Shown: positions 9,660 to 22,790, numbered from the stretch's first letter. The stretch: DNA of 64,000 bases from Rhabdophis nuchalis (GCA_039707465.1 CM077647.1:44701110-44765109); one strand, 5' to 3'. A program made the numbers and translations. The notes: generated from the letters alone by a model not told the origin.

Positions 9660-11742
9660 ATCCAAATGTACATAAAATCAAAAGTGAAACATTGTGTTCT
9701 AGGCTGAGGTGAGATGAGATGAGATATAAGGCGACCTTTATTATCACTTCTTCTATAAACACACTGGAATAGATTAAAAAATAAAATTCTTATGCTTGCT
9801 CTCAAAAGAAAATAAACTGAAATCCACCCAAGTTAACAGCACAATATGTGACCAAATGCTTTATTCAAGTTTGCATTGCAATGATAACATAGCAGTTTCT
9901 CACCTTATTTATTATTAAATCTATCTACAGGTAATCCATTTTAGGCTCTAAGGAATGAACATTAGCAAACAAAATAGATTATAGCGACACTTTATATATG
10001 GATTAGTCTTTAGTGTAGTTGTTAGCCCTCCAAGTTTGCCTTATTTTCTCTTTCAATCATACTGCATCTTCTTCCTCAGAAGATGCTCAGCGCTGGAGGA
10101 AGACTTCCTTGCCTCAAAGGTTGATGCTCCCCAGTGATTCCACTGTTGAAAACACCAATCACTTTCAGATCTCACACCCTCCATGCAATCCCACACTTCT
10201 GCTGCTGCTGGTACCTTCAACTGAAACAGTCTGAAGCAATGCAGACACCCCAGAACAGCTTTATCAATGTCTTCTGTTGCTAAGTATCTTCAAATACAAT
10301 ATAGATTGATAGTCATATAATAGTTTGGTAATATATTTATACCTTCTTGACACAATTTCCATAGATTCACTCAAAACAGATGGCACTTTCATTTCTAAAA
10401 CCTGAACACTCTGGAGAGTTGAAGCTCCAATCAAGCAAGGCACCGCCATTTTAGAATCAACGCAGAACACGTTAATCTTCAGTGAAATTACTCAAGCATT
10501 ATTTCTCCATATGCCCTACCTTTGCTATTAAAACAATGGAGCATACTATCATATTTTAATAAAAATGTAAAGGTTTTGTATCTGACAGGATATACATAAG
10601 GAATAATTGGTAGGATTATAAACATTCTAATTATTGACAGAAGAACATAGTAGGAGAAAAATATCTTTCTACGGACAACACAATATGGCACAGCTAGAAG
10701 AGATTTGTTTCAATTTTGACAATAGATAATTATTTTCTATCCCTTTCCAGATTGGTAACAACTCTTGTAATGATGTATAAACAAAATGGATTGGGGATAT
10801 AGCTAGTATAACACAGTATTGTGTTGCCAATGTGATAATGGTTAGTTCCAATTATATCACAATCAGATTACCGAATTGAAATAGGTCTTGCAGGAATAGT
10901 GAATTTAGATGAATAGATACAAAATCCTGAAAAAACTGAGAAGGGATTTGCATTCAATTTGGTAACTGAGTAGGTTGCTAGATTAAATACTTACTCAAGA
11001 TGAAGAATAATTCTATAAGAAATAGAAGAATCTTGCTTTTCATTAGAAACACACAGAAGACTATCATAGAAGGCGTATCAAGGGAATTTTATTTTAAAGT
11101 AAATCAATTTTTCAATTAGTCTCACCAAAGTGAGAGTTTAACTACACTTCCTAAAGAATTACACTTCTTAGTTCTAATTATTGATATAATAATTGTGATT
11201 TGACACTATGTGGGTATCTGAGTATTCTACTGAAATGGCAATTGTGATTCATAACAAAATTACCAACTGTTGAATTTCATTCAATGTTCCAGATTTTTTT
11301 TGACTGATGAGAGATAAGAGAACTGTCCAAGTCTAACTAATAAGAGAACTCTCCAAGTCTAATTTCAGTAATGTCACAAGTTATTACTATTTTTTATTGA
11401 ATTAAGGTATACTGGAACAAAAAAAAAAAAGAAGTGCTGCCACCTGTCTACAGCAGGTGGCAGCACTTCACTGATTATAAAAAGTAATTTGGTGAGATGA
11501 AGCTCCTATTTGATGAGGATTATTAGAAAATGCCAGGGATGCAGTTTAAAATGTCAATTAGAATATCCTAGAAGACAATGGTGTTTAATTTCCATCCTTA
11601 GACTCAAAGGAATGACTTGTATCAAGGAATGTTTTATCTTGGTTTTAGCATATAATGGCCTATATCTTACTCTGTTTGATCCTAAAAAGCTAAGAAGAGA
11701 GTCTGGTCAGCACTTGGGTGGAATATCACCAAGAAATCCAAG
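9660..11742. other. AT-rich, no gene recognised
   Basis: Short GAGAT repeat near 9710-9730, a roughly 27-bp duplication at 11313-11366 and a perfect hairpin at 11431-11469 (listed separately). A minus-strand frame without ATG spans about 10058-10279 but has no supporting signal. Confidence 0.4.
11431..11469. repeat. Perfect 16-bp hairpin
   Basis: GAAGTGCTGCCACCTG (11431-11446), 7-base loop, then its exact reverse complement (11454-11469), preceded by a run of A. The stem is shorter than a usual pre-miRNA stem. Confidence 0.85.
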
Positions 11743-11749
11743 GCCTACA

Positions 11750-12052
11750 GACTCTGTAGGCACGCGTGCCATCCTCAGCTGGTCTTCGTGGGCACTTAAG
11801 CACCGGAAAATGGTCTGAAAAAAATCCCAAAACACTCCCCCCAAAATAGACCATTTTCTGGGCCATTTTCAGGCTGTTTTGGAGCCATTTTTCAAGCAAG
11901 AAATGGCCCAGAAACGGCCAAAAAATGCCCAAAAAACAGGCATGCGCATGCTGGCCAGCTGGTCTTCGGGTTTCTGGAGCACACACATGCATGTGCATGC
12001 ATACACGTTCCTGTTTGGGCACTCAGTGCCGAAAAGGTTCAACATCACTGGA
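11750..12052 (-). mobile_element. hAT-like MITE, one end degraded
   Basis: Right end reads (minus strand) CAGTGATGTTGAACCTTTTC, like squamate hAT MITE termini of the CAGTGATGGCGAACC type. The interior has CATGCATG-rich and GGCCATTTT-rich runs with internal inverted homology. The left TIR is not recognisable. Confidence 0.5.
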
Positions 12053-12054
12053 CT

Positions 12055-13745
12055 ATACGGTAAAGCAGGAAGAATATTCTAGAAAGAACCAATAGCAAAC
12101 CTATTATGTTTTCTTTTAGCACTAGAGGGGAAGTTTTTCTAAAGTCACTATGCATTAGGCATAACTGAAGAGAAAAGTTATTATAATCAATGGTTAAGAA
12201 GAATCTAAACTAGCTTGGAGAGCAAATTTGGTTTTAATATAAATTAATCAACACATAAGTTATTGACTGGTTGTAGGCCACTAAGAATTTCAAACCATTA
12301 ATTTGGAAATTTAATTGTTAACTCAGAAAAGACAATTGTTACATAATCAGGCCTTCTTTTTTTCAATATCCCTGAGGAATTTGTCTCGTTAACCACAGAA
12401 GAAACTAACTCCTCACAAAATGAAATAATTCACAATATTTTTTTAGAAAAATTGCACTTAATTTATTGCTTTAATTCTATTTTAATGTATTCTTTTTCTT
12501 TAAGAAGTTCCTCTAAGAAATGCATATGCCTGATAATTACTGGCTGTCAATTGATTGTACTTATTAAGAGCAGTAAATGCAATTATTCTTGTCTTTGTTT
12601 TTAAATCTTTCTGGATAGAAATGTTGCTGGAGTCTCTGGGTGGCAGCTTGCATGAAGCTATACAAACCACACACTGGATTAATGAGGGATTGTTATGATT
12701 TCAAACAACAGGGAAAAGGTAGCTTTTGCATTGTTGACTCAAGGCATTAGGAAAAGTTTGTTTTTTCAAGCTTAGTATGATTTCCTTGAGCGGGTGTTAA
12801 GCAGCCACTCCCAGCTCCTTTGCAGACAGTTAAGTTTCCTTCCTCTCTTTCTTTTTGCGTATATGAAAAAACAAAACAAAACATAAAACCCACATTTAAA
12901 CCTTTAAATCTTTTTAAATATTATTTTCATGGCAAATTTAGAAAAAAGTTAGTGGAAGTCTGGAGTGCATTAAAATTGTTCTGTTCATTTATTTTCATGG
13001 AAATAGACTTCGAACAATCCAAGGAAGGAATCGATTGATTTAGTTAAGAGTTGGTATGAGTGTAGCACAACAACAAGCAAACTGCTGTAGTGGTACGTTA
13101 TCCTTTCCACCAGCTGCACTTCATCTGTAGTTTGTTGGCTGCAGAAGTGCCATCTGTTTGCTGAGCCTCACCAAGCAAAGCTGAAAGATGCCAGAGACTA
13201 ACAGCCTTAGTTCCTGATCCAAAGAGGCAAGGGAAGAACTCTTCTGCCAGACCATGGAAAAAGACCATTTAAAATCAAGCAGGGTGGGCTTACAACAAGA
13301 AAAGTGGGCCAAGGGAAGCACAGAAACCATGAAAGTTGGATTGGTCAAAGACCATTTGAGGACAAAATGCTCTGAAAGCTTAAGACATTCTGGAAAAGAT
13401 GATCAGTAATGAGTGGTGTTGTATATACTCTCCCTTTTCCAGTGCAGCCTGAACAGTCAGGAGGAATAGACTGAGTGAAATGATCATGAGTATACTCATG
13501 CTAGAAAAGTACCTACAGCAGTGATGAAGGTTCACAGGCAAGAACTTGAGGACATGTATATAAAGATACAACTCTTGGTTTAACAAATGGCAGTTAAACC
13601 ACTTGTCATCAGTGAAAATAGAAATAAGCAGAAACAAACAAGTAATTATCACATTTAGTCTCTGGCCTATTTGAACTAGCTTTTCTAATTTGGGAGGGGG
13701 GGTGTTGAGGCAAAGTTTCAGATCAAAGGGTACTTCCACTATTAG
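12055..13745. other. No gene or repeat recognised
   Basis: AT-rich. No supported exon, SINE or TIR seen. Short open frames at 12820, 13121 and 13380 have no recognisable content. Confidence 0.4.
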
Positions 13746-13747
13746 TA

Positions 13748-14226
13748 CCGTATTTTTCAGAATCTAAGACGCACCAAGGTTTTGAAGAGGCAAATTAAAA
13801 AAAGGTTTTGCACTCTGCAGACCCCCCCACCCCCGAAGGGGCATGAATAGCTTTTAGGAGGCTTGTAGAGTGTTCCTGGGGGTTGCCCTTCCCCAAAATG
13901 AATTAAAAATGGCCTATTTTTCACAAAAATGGGCCCATTTTTTGTCAGAAAAAAGGGCATGCAGAGCCTTTAGGAGCTTATAGGGTGCTCCTGGGGGCTG
14001 GGGAGGCAAAATTGAGCAAAAAACCCAACCCATTTTTCACTCATTTCTGGTCTCCCTAGCCCCCAGGAGCACTCTGCAAGGCTCCTAAAGGCTCTGCAGA
14101 GGCATTTTAGTGTAGGGGTGGAGTTTTGGTGGGGGGAAATGCTGTATTCAGTGTATAAGATGCACCCAGATTTTCAGCCTTTTTTTTTTAGGGGAAAAAG
14201 GTGTATCTTATACTCCAAAAATATGG
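13748..14226. mobile_element. MITE with CCGTATTTTTC-type TIR
   Basis: TA at 13746-13747 and 14227-14228. Termini CCGTATTTTTCAGAATCTAA and the complement of CCATATTTTTGGAGTATAAG. Interior has paired 'GAGCCTTTAGGAG' motifs in both orientations. Same family as 50224-51732 and 51859-53964. Non-coding. Confidence 0.8.
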
Positions 14227-14228
14227 TA

Positions 14229-17200
14229 TTTTCTTATTGTTAAAGGAAAGCAAACTTTGTCTCTTTTCTCCTAAAGCCCAGTGTAGCCACCACTATTAAT
14301 ATCACTCTTCTTATGTAATATACTATTCTATTTGCAACAGAAAAAATGCAGTATCAGAGTTTAACATGTGAAAATCGGCACAATCTTCTCCAGTAGAAAA
14401 ATATTACTGTTTTTTTCTGTTTTTAAGTGACTAAGAAAAAATATCTAACAGTGGAATGTCCAGATTTCTTAAGACATCAATAGAGCTTTAACCTCTAGAT
14501 CAATAATATTCCTGAGTGCAATCAGAACAAGTACAGAATTTAGTGCCTTAAAAAACGTGATTCAAAATTAGCAATATTTTGAGTTGGTAAAAATTATCAC
14601 AAAATGTGATGTCTATTAATAAAATAACTGCCATAGTGAGTATGGAGCAAAAAAACCCTTCCATTTAATTAAAGGGAAAATGGACAAGATTCCTATCTTC
14701 TAATTCAGTTTTGTTCTTTCAGGGCAGTTGAACAAGTTTCCAAACAACATTTCAATGTTTAAAGAATACTTATTCTTGTAAATAAAGATACTTTCTATAT
14801 ACTTGATTGACACTTCGCTTTGTAATTACATTTAGTTTTAATTGCAGATATCTTTGAAATAAAATTATGTCAACAATATTAATCAAAGAAAACTTCCAGA
14901 TATTTTGGAATCGACAAACCCTATTCTCTTTATTATCTGATGGAAAGTTCACAAACCAAGGACTACCTCCTATACTTATTTTCCTTTTTGATTAAAATAA
15001 ATGTGTGTCATGTGGAATTAATATTTCTTTCCAGTTATGCAGATTAAACAATGCTTGGATTCACTTCACATCCTGTAGCGACCATGGAAATGAACACACC
15101 CAACTCTGACTCATTGTCTTACAAACCCATGATTGTTCTGTGTTAACTTGCTCTCTTGACTCCAATTGGATAGGATTAGGACACTTCTAATTTATTTAAT
15201 TGCTTTCATTTTCTTTTCCTAAGTCACTCTGCAGAAAGCTAACATTTGCAAGCAGGCTGATATATTATATATTCACAACTTTTTAATTCCTGGAAATGTT
15301 GAGCTTTGGGGTTTTTTCCAGAACATTTTTTATCTTTCCCCAAGAAAAGATGGCTTTAGGCAATTTTCAACATTCCCTTGGCTAAACTTTGAAAAATTGC
15401 TCTTAAAAAAGTAAAAAACAAAAAAAATTGAAATAGTTCCACTGCTGAGACAACTGGGTTTATTCTTTTTCTTTCTGAACCATTTGTAGTTGACAAACTT
15501 GGTCAAACTATAGATCCATATCAGCATGCAAGTCCTGTGGGAAGGAATTTATTGTGAGTGGAGGAAACTATGTTTAGAGTTGCCTCCCTCTTTACATTCA
15601 AGCATCTAAGTGAAATAGAGCCACTTGGACTAAGGCTGATGGCTAACAGCTTTGGCAATCCATGTTAAGTAATATAGTGCACTTTATATTATTTTGAACA
15701 ATAATTTCCAGCAACTTAAGCAACACAGCAGATGGCAAAAATTTGTGGGAGTTAAAAAAAATCTGGAGGACACCAGGGTGCTTATTTCTGCCTGCGGCAA
15801 CAAAAGTGTCAACAGAGTATTAAGACAGGAAGCGCCGAGCCTAAAGGAATAGATTTTCTTTCTATTTCAAAGGAACAGATGGGGAAACAAATTACAATGA
15901 ACAGGAATTAAAAAGTAGTTGATTAATGTGAAAAGCTTTGTCTGCTTTTTTGTGGCAAAAAAATTCAAATCCCTTAAGTAGAAAGCTTTCTAATGTAAAT
16001 CAAATCTTACAAAAACTAAATTCAATATTATTTTAGAATCTAAATAGATTCTGCTTAGTATTAATCCACAAGCCATAGTGTTGGACTTCCCTGACGCCAT
16101 GTAAATTAATATTTACAGAAAGCTGAATCAACTTATTCAACATTGTATTTCCATAGATCAACAATGTATGAATCAGTTTTTAAAGTGCAAAAAAATCCCT
16201 CAAAAAGCAACAATGTCTTTCATACCTGACACATTTCTAATATACTGCTCTCTATTGTTTTGCAAAAATTCCAGTATTCAAATTCTCCAAAAAATTCCCA
16301 CAATCATCATTTATTTTATAGAACAATCAGTACTAATTATTTTTAACTATATAACTATTTTTAATCAAGGGCACTGCATTTTGATTAATTTATTTGAGAA
16401 AAATGATTCATAATAATCATATATGGAAGTAATTACCACAATAATTCCTTGTTCAAAATTGGCAGAAAGTACCTGTAAGATACGTGTGCTAAGTAGTCTA
16501 TTTGAAAATTAAAAAATAAAATAGTATTTCTTAAAGGGTTAAGTTTTGGTGGTATGGGCTGGACAAAATATAAGTCACTAACAAAACAAAGAATTTCCAG
16601 TATAACTTTCATCAATGGATTCTAAAATTAATTGCTTTTGCTGCATTTTTGCAGTAAAAATATTAATTGCAAAATATTTTTTCAGTGAATGTACATATGG
16701 AAACATAAAAAACAAGATCAGATTCATCAACTTTTATTCTTATGTTTGCAAATTCAGTACCAATCAAGCTTCAAGAAGATGGCCATGAAATAGATCTTTC
16801 AGCTAGATTTACAATATTACACAAATACAAAAGGCAGCAATTCATGAAAAATGTTATCAACCAAAGCAACACAAGGGATATTTATTTTGCATGTCTTGCT
16901 ATCTGTGCAAGTTTACCTAGGAACAAAAAAATTGTGATTCAAGAAAGCAATTTTTGAAACAACAAAAAAGAAACAGTTTTGAATAGCATTTTAAATCACA
17001 TAACGAAACGAACCATATATTTCAACGAACCATATATTTCAAGATAGGATAAATATCAAATCATACATTTTCAACAAATGAGATTAGAAGTAAGTAATTT
17101 CACTATATAAAATACTATTTATAAGGATAACCCTCAGAATAGCTTTGAGAGATATATCGGTTTCTCTGCTTTTATCTATTGCATTGTCAAATTGCTTGCC

Positions 17201-17350
17201 TAAGAGATTTGTTTTTTTACTGCTCTTAATATTGCTGCAGTATGGAAGTACAATCTCTTCCTGAATTTGAACCAATGCATATTAGAGCAGATTTCTCCCC
17301 CACCCCATGAAGAATTTGATATGAAGAAGTTTCCAACCAACATCTCTAGT
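14229..17350. other. AT-rich, nothing recognised
   Basis: No exon-like, tRNA-like or TIR structure found. A 17-18-bp tandem duplication is at about 17004-17042. Confidence 0.35.
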
Positions 17351-17353
17351 CAT

Positions 17354-17595
17354 TGCCAGTTTGGCTTAGTGGTTAAGGCATTAGGACAGAAACCAAGACA
17401 TTGAATAATCCAGTCCTATCTTGGACATCAGAGCCAATTAGGTGATTTTGGGTGTGTCATTTTCTCTCAGATCAATTCATCTCACAGGGTTGCTGTTGTG
17501 GGAAAAACAGGAACAGGAAGGGATATTAAAGATGTTCTTTGCCTTGGGTTATTTATAAAAATAATAGGAATACATTAGGAGGAATATAAATACAT
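17354..17595 (+). mobile_element. Sauria-type SINE
   Basis: tRNA-derived head with an A-box-like TGGCTTAGTGGTTAAGG, a middle (CTCATCTCACAGGGTTGCTG near 17485) and a 3' part (GCCTTGGGTTATTTATAAAA) related to Bov-B LINE ends. This layout is known for Sauria SINEs of squamates. Diverged. Confidence 0.75.
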
Positions 17596-17749
17596 ATTCT
17601 ATTATGATTTTTCAATCAAGCTTGGATTAAATGGTTTTGTACTGTTCTCCAAAATCTCAAACTCTGGAACAAAGCATACAATAATCCTAAACATTTTTAC
17701 TACAATTATGATTTTTTAAGTCATCGGGCAAACTGCTGCTTTGTTGTGT

Positions 17750-18593
17750 CTATCTAAACACTTGGATAGATCATGACTTACATGAAGGACTAGAAAGGGA
17801 ATTTACCAAATTTTGGGATCATACTAAGCTGACAAGAATAGTCAACACCTTAAAATTTAAATGATAGGCTCAATATCCAGATGGATCTTGAAAGACTTGA
17901 ACACTGGGCCCTATCTAAGAAATTAAATTCAATGCATCAAAAGTGAAGTCTTACATTTAGGCAAGAAAAACCAAAAGTACACATATAGGCTTAATAGCAG
18001 TAAATGAGAGGAATCTTTGAATCTTAGTGGACAATCAATTAAATATGAGTCAGCGGCAGCTAAAAAAGCCAATTAACAGAGATATTCAATCAAGATCAAG
18101 TGAGGTACTAATACCACTCTGTAAAGCCTTAGTAAGACCACACCAAGAATACTGCATCCAGGTTTTGTCATCATGCTGTTAAAAAAGATGTTGAGGCTCT
18201 AGAAAGGGTGCATAGAAGAACGAAGATGCTTATGGGATTGGACTCTAAAACATATGAAGAATGGTTACAGAAACTGGGCATGGCTAGTCTAGTGATAAGA
18301 AGGACCATGGGAGACATAACAGTGTTCCAATATCTGAGGGATGGTCATAGACAGCAGGGAATTAAACTGTTTTCTAAAGCACCTGAAGGCCAAACAAGAA
18401 ACAATAGATGGAAATTGATCAAGTAGAGATTCAATCTTAAAACAACAACAACAACAAAAACTGCTTGCTTTCAGAAGTTGTGGGAGCTTCATCACTGGAC
18501 GTTTTCAAAAAGAGACTGGGCTGCCATCTGTCAGAAATGTTGTAGGGCTGGACTAAATGATCTATATTGTCTCTTCCAACTCTGTTAATCTAA
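17750..18593 (+). mobile_element. CR1 LINE, 3' fragment
   Basis: Degenerate CR1 ORF2 end and 3' UTR. The 3' end reads GGGCTGGACTAAATGATC and TCTTCCAACTCTGTTAATC, a CR1 hallmark. The reading frame is broken; only 18208-18426 stays open (GLDSKTYEEWLQKLG region). Confidence 0.8.
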
Positions 18594-18599
18594 ACGGAG

Positions 18600-19440
18600 T
18601 TGCTTAAAGCTTTTGCCTCTACAAATCACCAAGTCTTCATTTGCATCACTGCAGAAAATCAAGACAGCTGAAGTGCAGAGCATATTTTACCTGTTAAAAT
18701 GGATCAATATTGCTTTGGGTATGAATTTAAGACAAATCTGATTGAAGTACTTTAAATTTAGCATGATCCTTGACCCTTTAACATAAGATTGTTAGCCATG
18801 AAGTAAACTTGCAGAGACATATTTTTGATGTTACAAGTGCCATTTCAGTAATTCTGATTCAACATTATAAAATTTATACTCCAGTCAAATAAATACATAA
18901 ATATATGCTGCATAATCAATTATTATCCTGTTAATAGTATTGGTTCTATTTTGAATTAGTAGTCAAAGCACTTCATACATCATTTCAGAAATCAAGCAAC
19001 AGCCTGAGACAGGAAGCCAACGTCGCTACGGAATGAAGTGCAATGTCAAAGTTGCAAAATTGCTGTTGATATTTTTATCACTGAAGGGTCCATTTGGACC
19101 TAAACCGTCCTGTAGAGATGGTGAAGAGGAAGACGAAGCCTTGCTGATCATAGGGACACCGCAAAGTGAAACAAAGTGAATCTGCTGCCTAGTTTTTTTT
19201 CTTTGAGTTATGCACACGCTCCTGTCCTCCCTTTAGTTTTAACGACTCTGTGCTTCAAAGCTCTGTAGCCAAGATTACAGAGTTTTTTTCACAGCTGTTC
19301 TTTCAGAACTTTATTCACAGGAGAGGAGAAAAGGAAACACAGAACTCTTTGGAAGATTACAAACATATCTGTGTCCTGAACCAACCAAAACAAAAACAAA
19401 AACCTGGAAGCCAGATCAGCAGTAAACAATAATGTAGAAA
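18600..19440. other. No gene recognised
   Basis: Unique-looking AT-rich sequence with no supported feature. Confidence 0.35.
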
Positions 19441-20760
19441 GATGTATTATTTCTCAGAAGGGGAAACTTTGCAAAATATTTTGACTGGAATTGAAAATTT
19501 ACTAGATGAGAATCAATTGGAAAATCTATTGGAAATAACTGAAAGAATTGAGAAGAAATTAGAAAAATTAGAGTCTTTCTCAGTAAAAGTGGAGGGAGTT
19601 GGAGACCTAAAAATTGAAGGAAGAATGAAGAGAAAGATATGATAATTGATGATTTTACCAATGGAATAAACGTGGCTGAAAGTGGAAAAAGAGGAACATG
19701 GAAAAAGGAACTTGATGAAGTGGAGCCCTACTCCAGATTTCACGATACAGAAAAGAGAAAAAAGATACGTTGATGGATTTAAGGAGAAAAAATGTACCAG
19801 AAACACGATTGATATTCAAAGACAAGCTAACTCTAATAGTAGATGGAGGGCAACGAGATTACTTGAGAGATGCAACAAGTTATAAAGTGCGGAGAGAAGT
19901 CCATAAAAACTTTATTAAGAAGACAAATAGAAGATTAATACCACAGATTGCAAAACAAAGAGAATGATATTGTTATTGGAAAGATAAAGGTTGATAATTA
20001 AAACTGACAATAAAAAACTACTCAATTTTTGGTAATTAATAAGTAGATTGCTATGTTAAATAGAAAATTGATAAGGGTGACAAGACATTCAAGTGTTGGC
20101 TTGATGAGAGGAAGTTGGGTAATAAATGAATGTTTTTTATTTGTAATAAATAGTTAACAACAATAATAATGAAAGTACAATGGATATACTTTAATAATTA
20201 TATTATACATATTGGATCGGTAAAAGAAATTTGGATATAAATTGTAAACAGTGACATTGGAAAAAGACCTAGAAATTTTATTAATTAATTTCTTATTTAG
20301 AACCTGTCATAAAGGTGTATGTTAATGAGTTTGATGAGAGGAAGTTGGATATAAATAGTAAATGATTTTTTGTTAATAGATAATTAACTATAATAAAAAT
20401 AATAAAAGGACAATAGATACTGTTGATTAACATATATATGCACTGGTTTTTGGTAAAAGAAATTTAGATACAAATTTTATAAACTGAGTAGGGAAAAAAG
20501 GCTAAGCTTCATTAATTAACTAATATTTGGAACATATCATAAAGGTGCAATGTTATTGGAGGACTTTTGAAATAGCTACTAAATGCCAATATGTGGTTGT
20601 GTGTGTTTTTTAAAGTATGAATTACTTTAGGGAAAAGGATGTTTAAATAATTGTAGTCAAATGAAATTGTGTTATATTGATGATAAAAGGTTTTTTGATT
20701 TAAAATATATAACCTAAACAAGATTATTTCTATTCTGCAAATAAGAAAATTATACACTCT
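19441..20760 (+). mobile_element. Unclassified AT-rich element with Lys/Glu-rich ORFs
   Basis: Two short frames, 19442-19642 (Glu/Leu-rich, coiled-coil-like, LLEITERIEKKLEKLESF) and 19682-19967 (basic), are followed by about 800 bp of AT-rich sequence with a 230-bp tandem dimer. The layout suggests the 3' end of a retroelement, possibly L1-derived, but no diagnostic motif was found. Confidence 0.35.
20101..20560 (+). repeat. 230-bp tandem duplication
   Basis: Units 20101-20330 and 20331-20560, each starting TTGATGAGAGGAAGTTGG and sharing GGTAAAAGAAATTT and CATAAAGGTG at matching offsets; diverged. Confidence 0.75.
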
Positions 20761-21575
20761 TTGCTTCCAAGATCATTTGTATAAAATTATTAAATTTAAT
20801 TTATCATTTATTTTGTTAACCACTATATCTCATTTTTTATATTCTAATGTTGATATTTAGAAAAATAAAGACTTTCTTTTTTTTTCTACCTTGAAAAGTT
20901 TAACAACAGTATTGTCCTTTCCAATTGGCATCCAATGCTTGGCGCATATGAAAGTACACAATTTTACATACTGCTTTGAAGAACTCACAGCATTATTGAA
21001 CAAACAGAGAAAAACAAGGCCAAAAGATCCTCTGTCTTTGCAGCCATTCACCATATTAGTTTTCTTTTAATAATTTGCATGATCTTCTCAGTATTGATTA
21101 TATCTTTAATGCACTCTGCAGAAGGAAGCTCTAACATTTTCAGAAGAATTACTTGAAAATAGAATTTCTGCACCAAACAACTCTAACTGATCGATTAGCT
21201 CTAGCATAAATGGTAAACTTTAAATCCACGAAGCAAACAGCACCTCAGGGGATATTCAAGGTGTCAGTTTATAAGCATTTTTTATTTACCTCAGTTATGT
21301 ATGAAATGATGTAAAAGATGATTAAATCTCTACTCAAACTCAAATACTTTGTGCATGAATATACACAGAAAAATATAAAATTGCTTAATGCTCATTTAAC
21401 ATCAGTCAAACTTATTTAGGTGAGGTCTCACTCACCATCTTCAGGCTGGTGTCAGAAGATGGCAAGTGAGACCTTACTGAAACTTTGCAAAGACAATCTC
21501 AATCTTACGAGGGAAAAGACCTAAAAACAACAAGACCGGCATACTTACACCCGTGGAAATCTACAAATATATATA
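20761..21575. other. No gene recognised
   Basis: AT-rich sequence. A short inverted match (AAGATGGTGAGTGAGACCT-like) lies around 21420-21480. Confidence 0.35.
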
Positions 21576-21734
21576 TTAGCAGCAAACTAATTGGTTCTCT
21601 GTCTGATCTCTAGGTTGAGTCGAAGGGCAGAGAGGGATGACGTTAAGTCTCCTCCCCTTAAAAGGACCTTGAACAGGAGCTGTGAAAATATTCTCTCATT
21701 AATAAGAGTCCTGTAAATTGGCTGATGTATCAGG

Positions 21735-21890
21735 GATACCGGATAGCTCAAGGCATAGAAAGGCTTGCCTCATATGCTGGAAAGCACCGGTTCAAATCCC
21801 AGTAGAAGGAGTATGGCCAGCTGAAGAAGGCTAATAAGCCTGAAATGGATCCATCCTGGTCTCTTTATTTTCAGCCCTTAAAAATCTAAC
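21735..21890 (+). mobile_element. tRNA-derived SINE
   Basis: A-box-like GATAGCTCAAGGC and B-box-like GGTTCAAATCCC, then a tail (CTGAAATGGATCCATCCTGG) shared with the SINE at 26570. Lies between the two direct repeats. Confidence 0.65.
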
Positions 21891-22002
21891 ACATATCTAA
21901 AAAATTTCACACAGCAGCAAACTAATTGGTTCTCTGTCTGGATGATCTCTAGGTTGAGTCGAAGGGCAGAGAGGGATGACGTTAAGTCTCCTCCCCTTAA
22001 AG

Positions 22003-22661
22003 CAGTGGTTCTCAGTTATTTTCTGTCAGGCCCCCCCTAGGAAGAAAACATTTCGCGCCCCCCCAGCCCCGGAAAGCGCCCCCCCAGCCCCGGAAAGCGC
22101 CCCCCCCCAGCCCCGGAAAGCGCCCCCCCCAGCCCCGGAAAGCGCCCCCCCCCAGCCCCGGGGCTGCCCCCTCCCTTCTTTCCCTCGCCTCCTTCCGAGC
22201 CAAGGATATTTATTCTCCTTGGTGCCGCCGTTGCCTTCTCTGCATGGCCTGAGCGCCTGTTCCTTACTGCGATGGTCTCAGCAGCTCCCAGCGCTCCCAA
22301 CGCAGCCAGTCGAAAGCCGGGAGGGAGGCCGCTTTTCCACACCGTGGAAGGGGGTCGCCTCCCTCCCGGCTTTCGACTGGCCGCGTCCAGGCGGGCAGCG
22401 GGCAAGAGCCGTGAGCGGGCAAGTCGGGCGGCGCGCTGGGAGCTGCTGAGCCGGGCGGCGCGCTGGGAGCTGCTGAGCCGGGCGGCGCACTGGGAGCTGC
22501 TAAGCCAGGCGGCGCGCTGGGAACTGCTAAGGAACAGGCGCTCGGGCCATGCGGAGAATGCAACAGTGGTATCGGTCTTTCCGGGTGTGCGGCTCCGCGC
22601 CCCCGCTTACAGAGCCTCGCGCCCCCCTAGGGGGGCGCGCCCCACTATTTGAGAAACGCTG
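22003..22661. mobile_element. Non-autonomous hAT (Charlie-like)
   Basis: Perfect 8-bp target duplication CCTTAAAG (21995-22002, 22662-22669). Termini CAGTGGTTCTCA and the complement of CAGCGTTTCTCA. GC-rich interior: five copies of a roughly 24-bp unit (AGCCCCGGAAAGCGCCCCCC) at 22054-22160, an inverted repeat (about 22307-22330 with 22357-22380) and four 27-bp units at 22424-22535. No transposase. Confidence 0.9.
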
Positions 22662-22704
22662 CCTTAAAGGGACCTTGAACAGGAGCTGTGAAAATATTCT
22701 CTCA

Positions 22705-22790
22705 TATATATATATATATATATATACATGAAAACATATATATATATATATATACATGAAAACAGACAATATATACATGAAAACATGCAT
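22705..22790. repeat. (TA)n microsatellite with ACATGAAAAC spacers
   Basis: Alternating TA runs separated by three copies of ACATGAAAAC. Confidence 0.9.

Larger units (their letters stand above)
21579..22704 (+). repeat. Direct repeat flanking a SINE
   Basis: The segment starting AGCAGCAAACTAATTGG and running to ATATTCTCTCAT occurs at 21579-21704 and again from 21914. The second copy is split by a hAT element at 22003-22661 and finishes at 22704. The second copy has an extra GATG. Confidence 0.8.

Noticed and set aside
11431..11469. microRNA precursor
   Set aside because: The stem is only 16 bp with no extended pairing, below a typical pre-miRNA; kept only as a hairpin.
22012..22652. Overlapping ORFs on both strands
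   Set aside because: Produced by GC-rich tandem units inside the hAT element.
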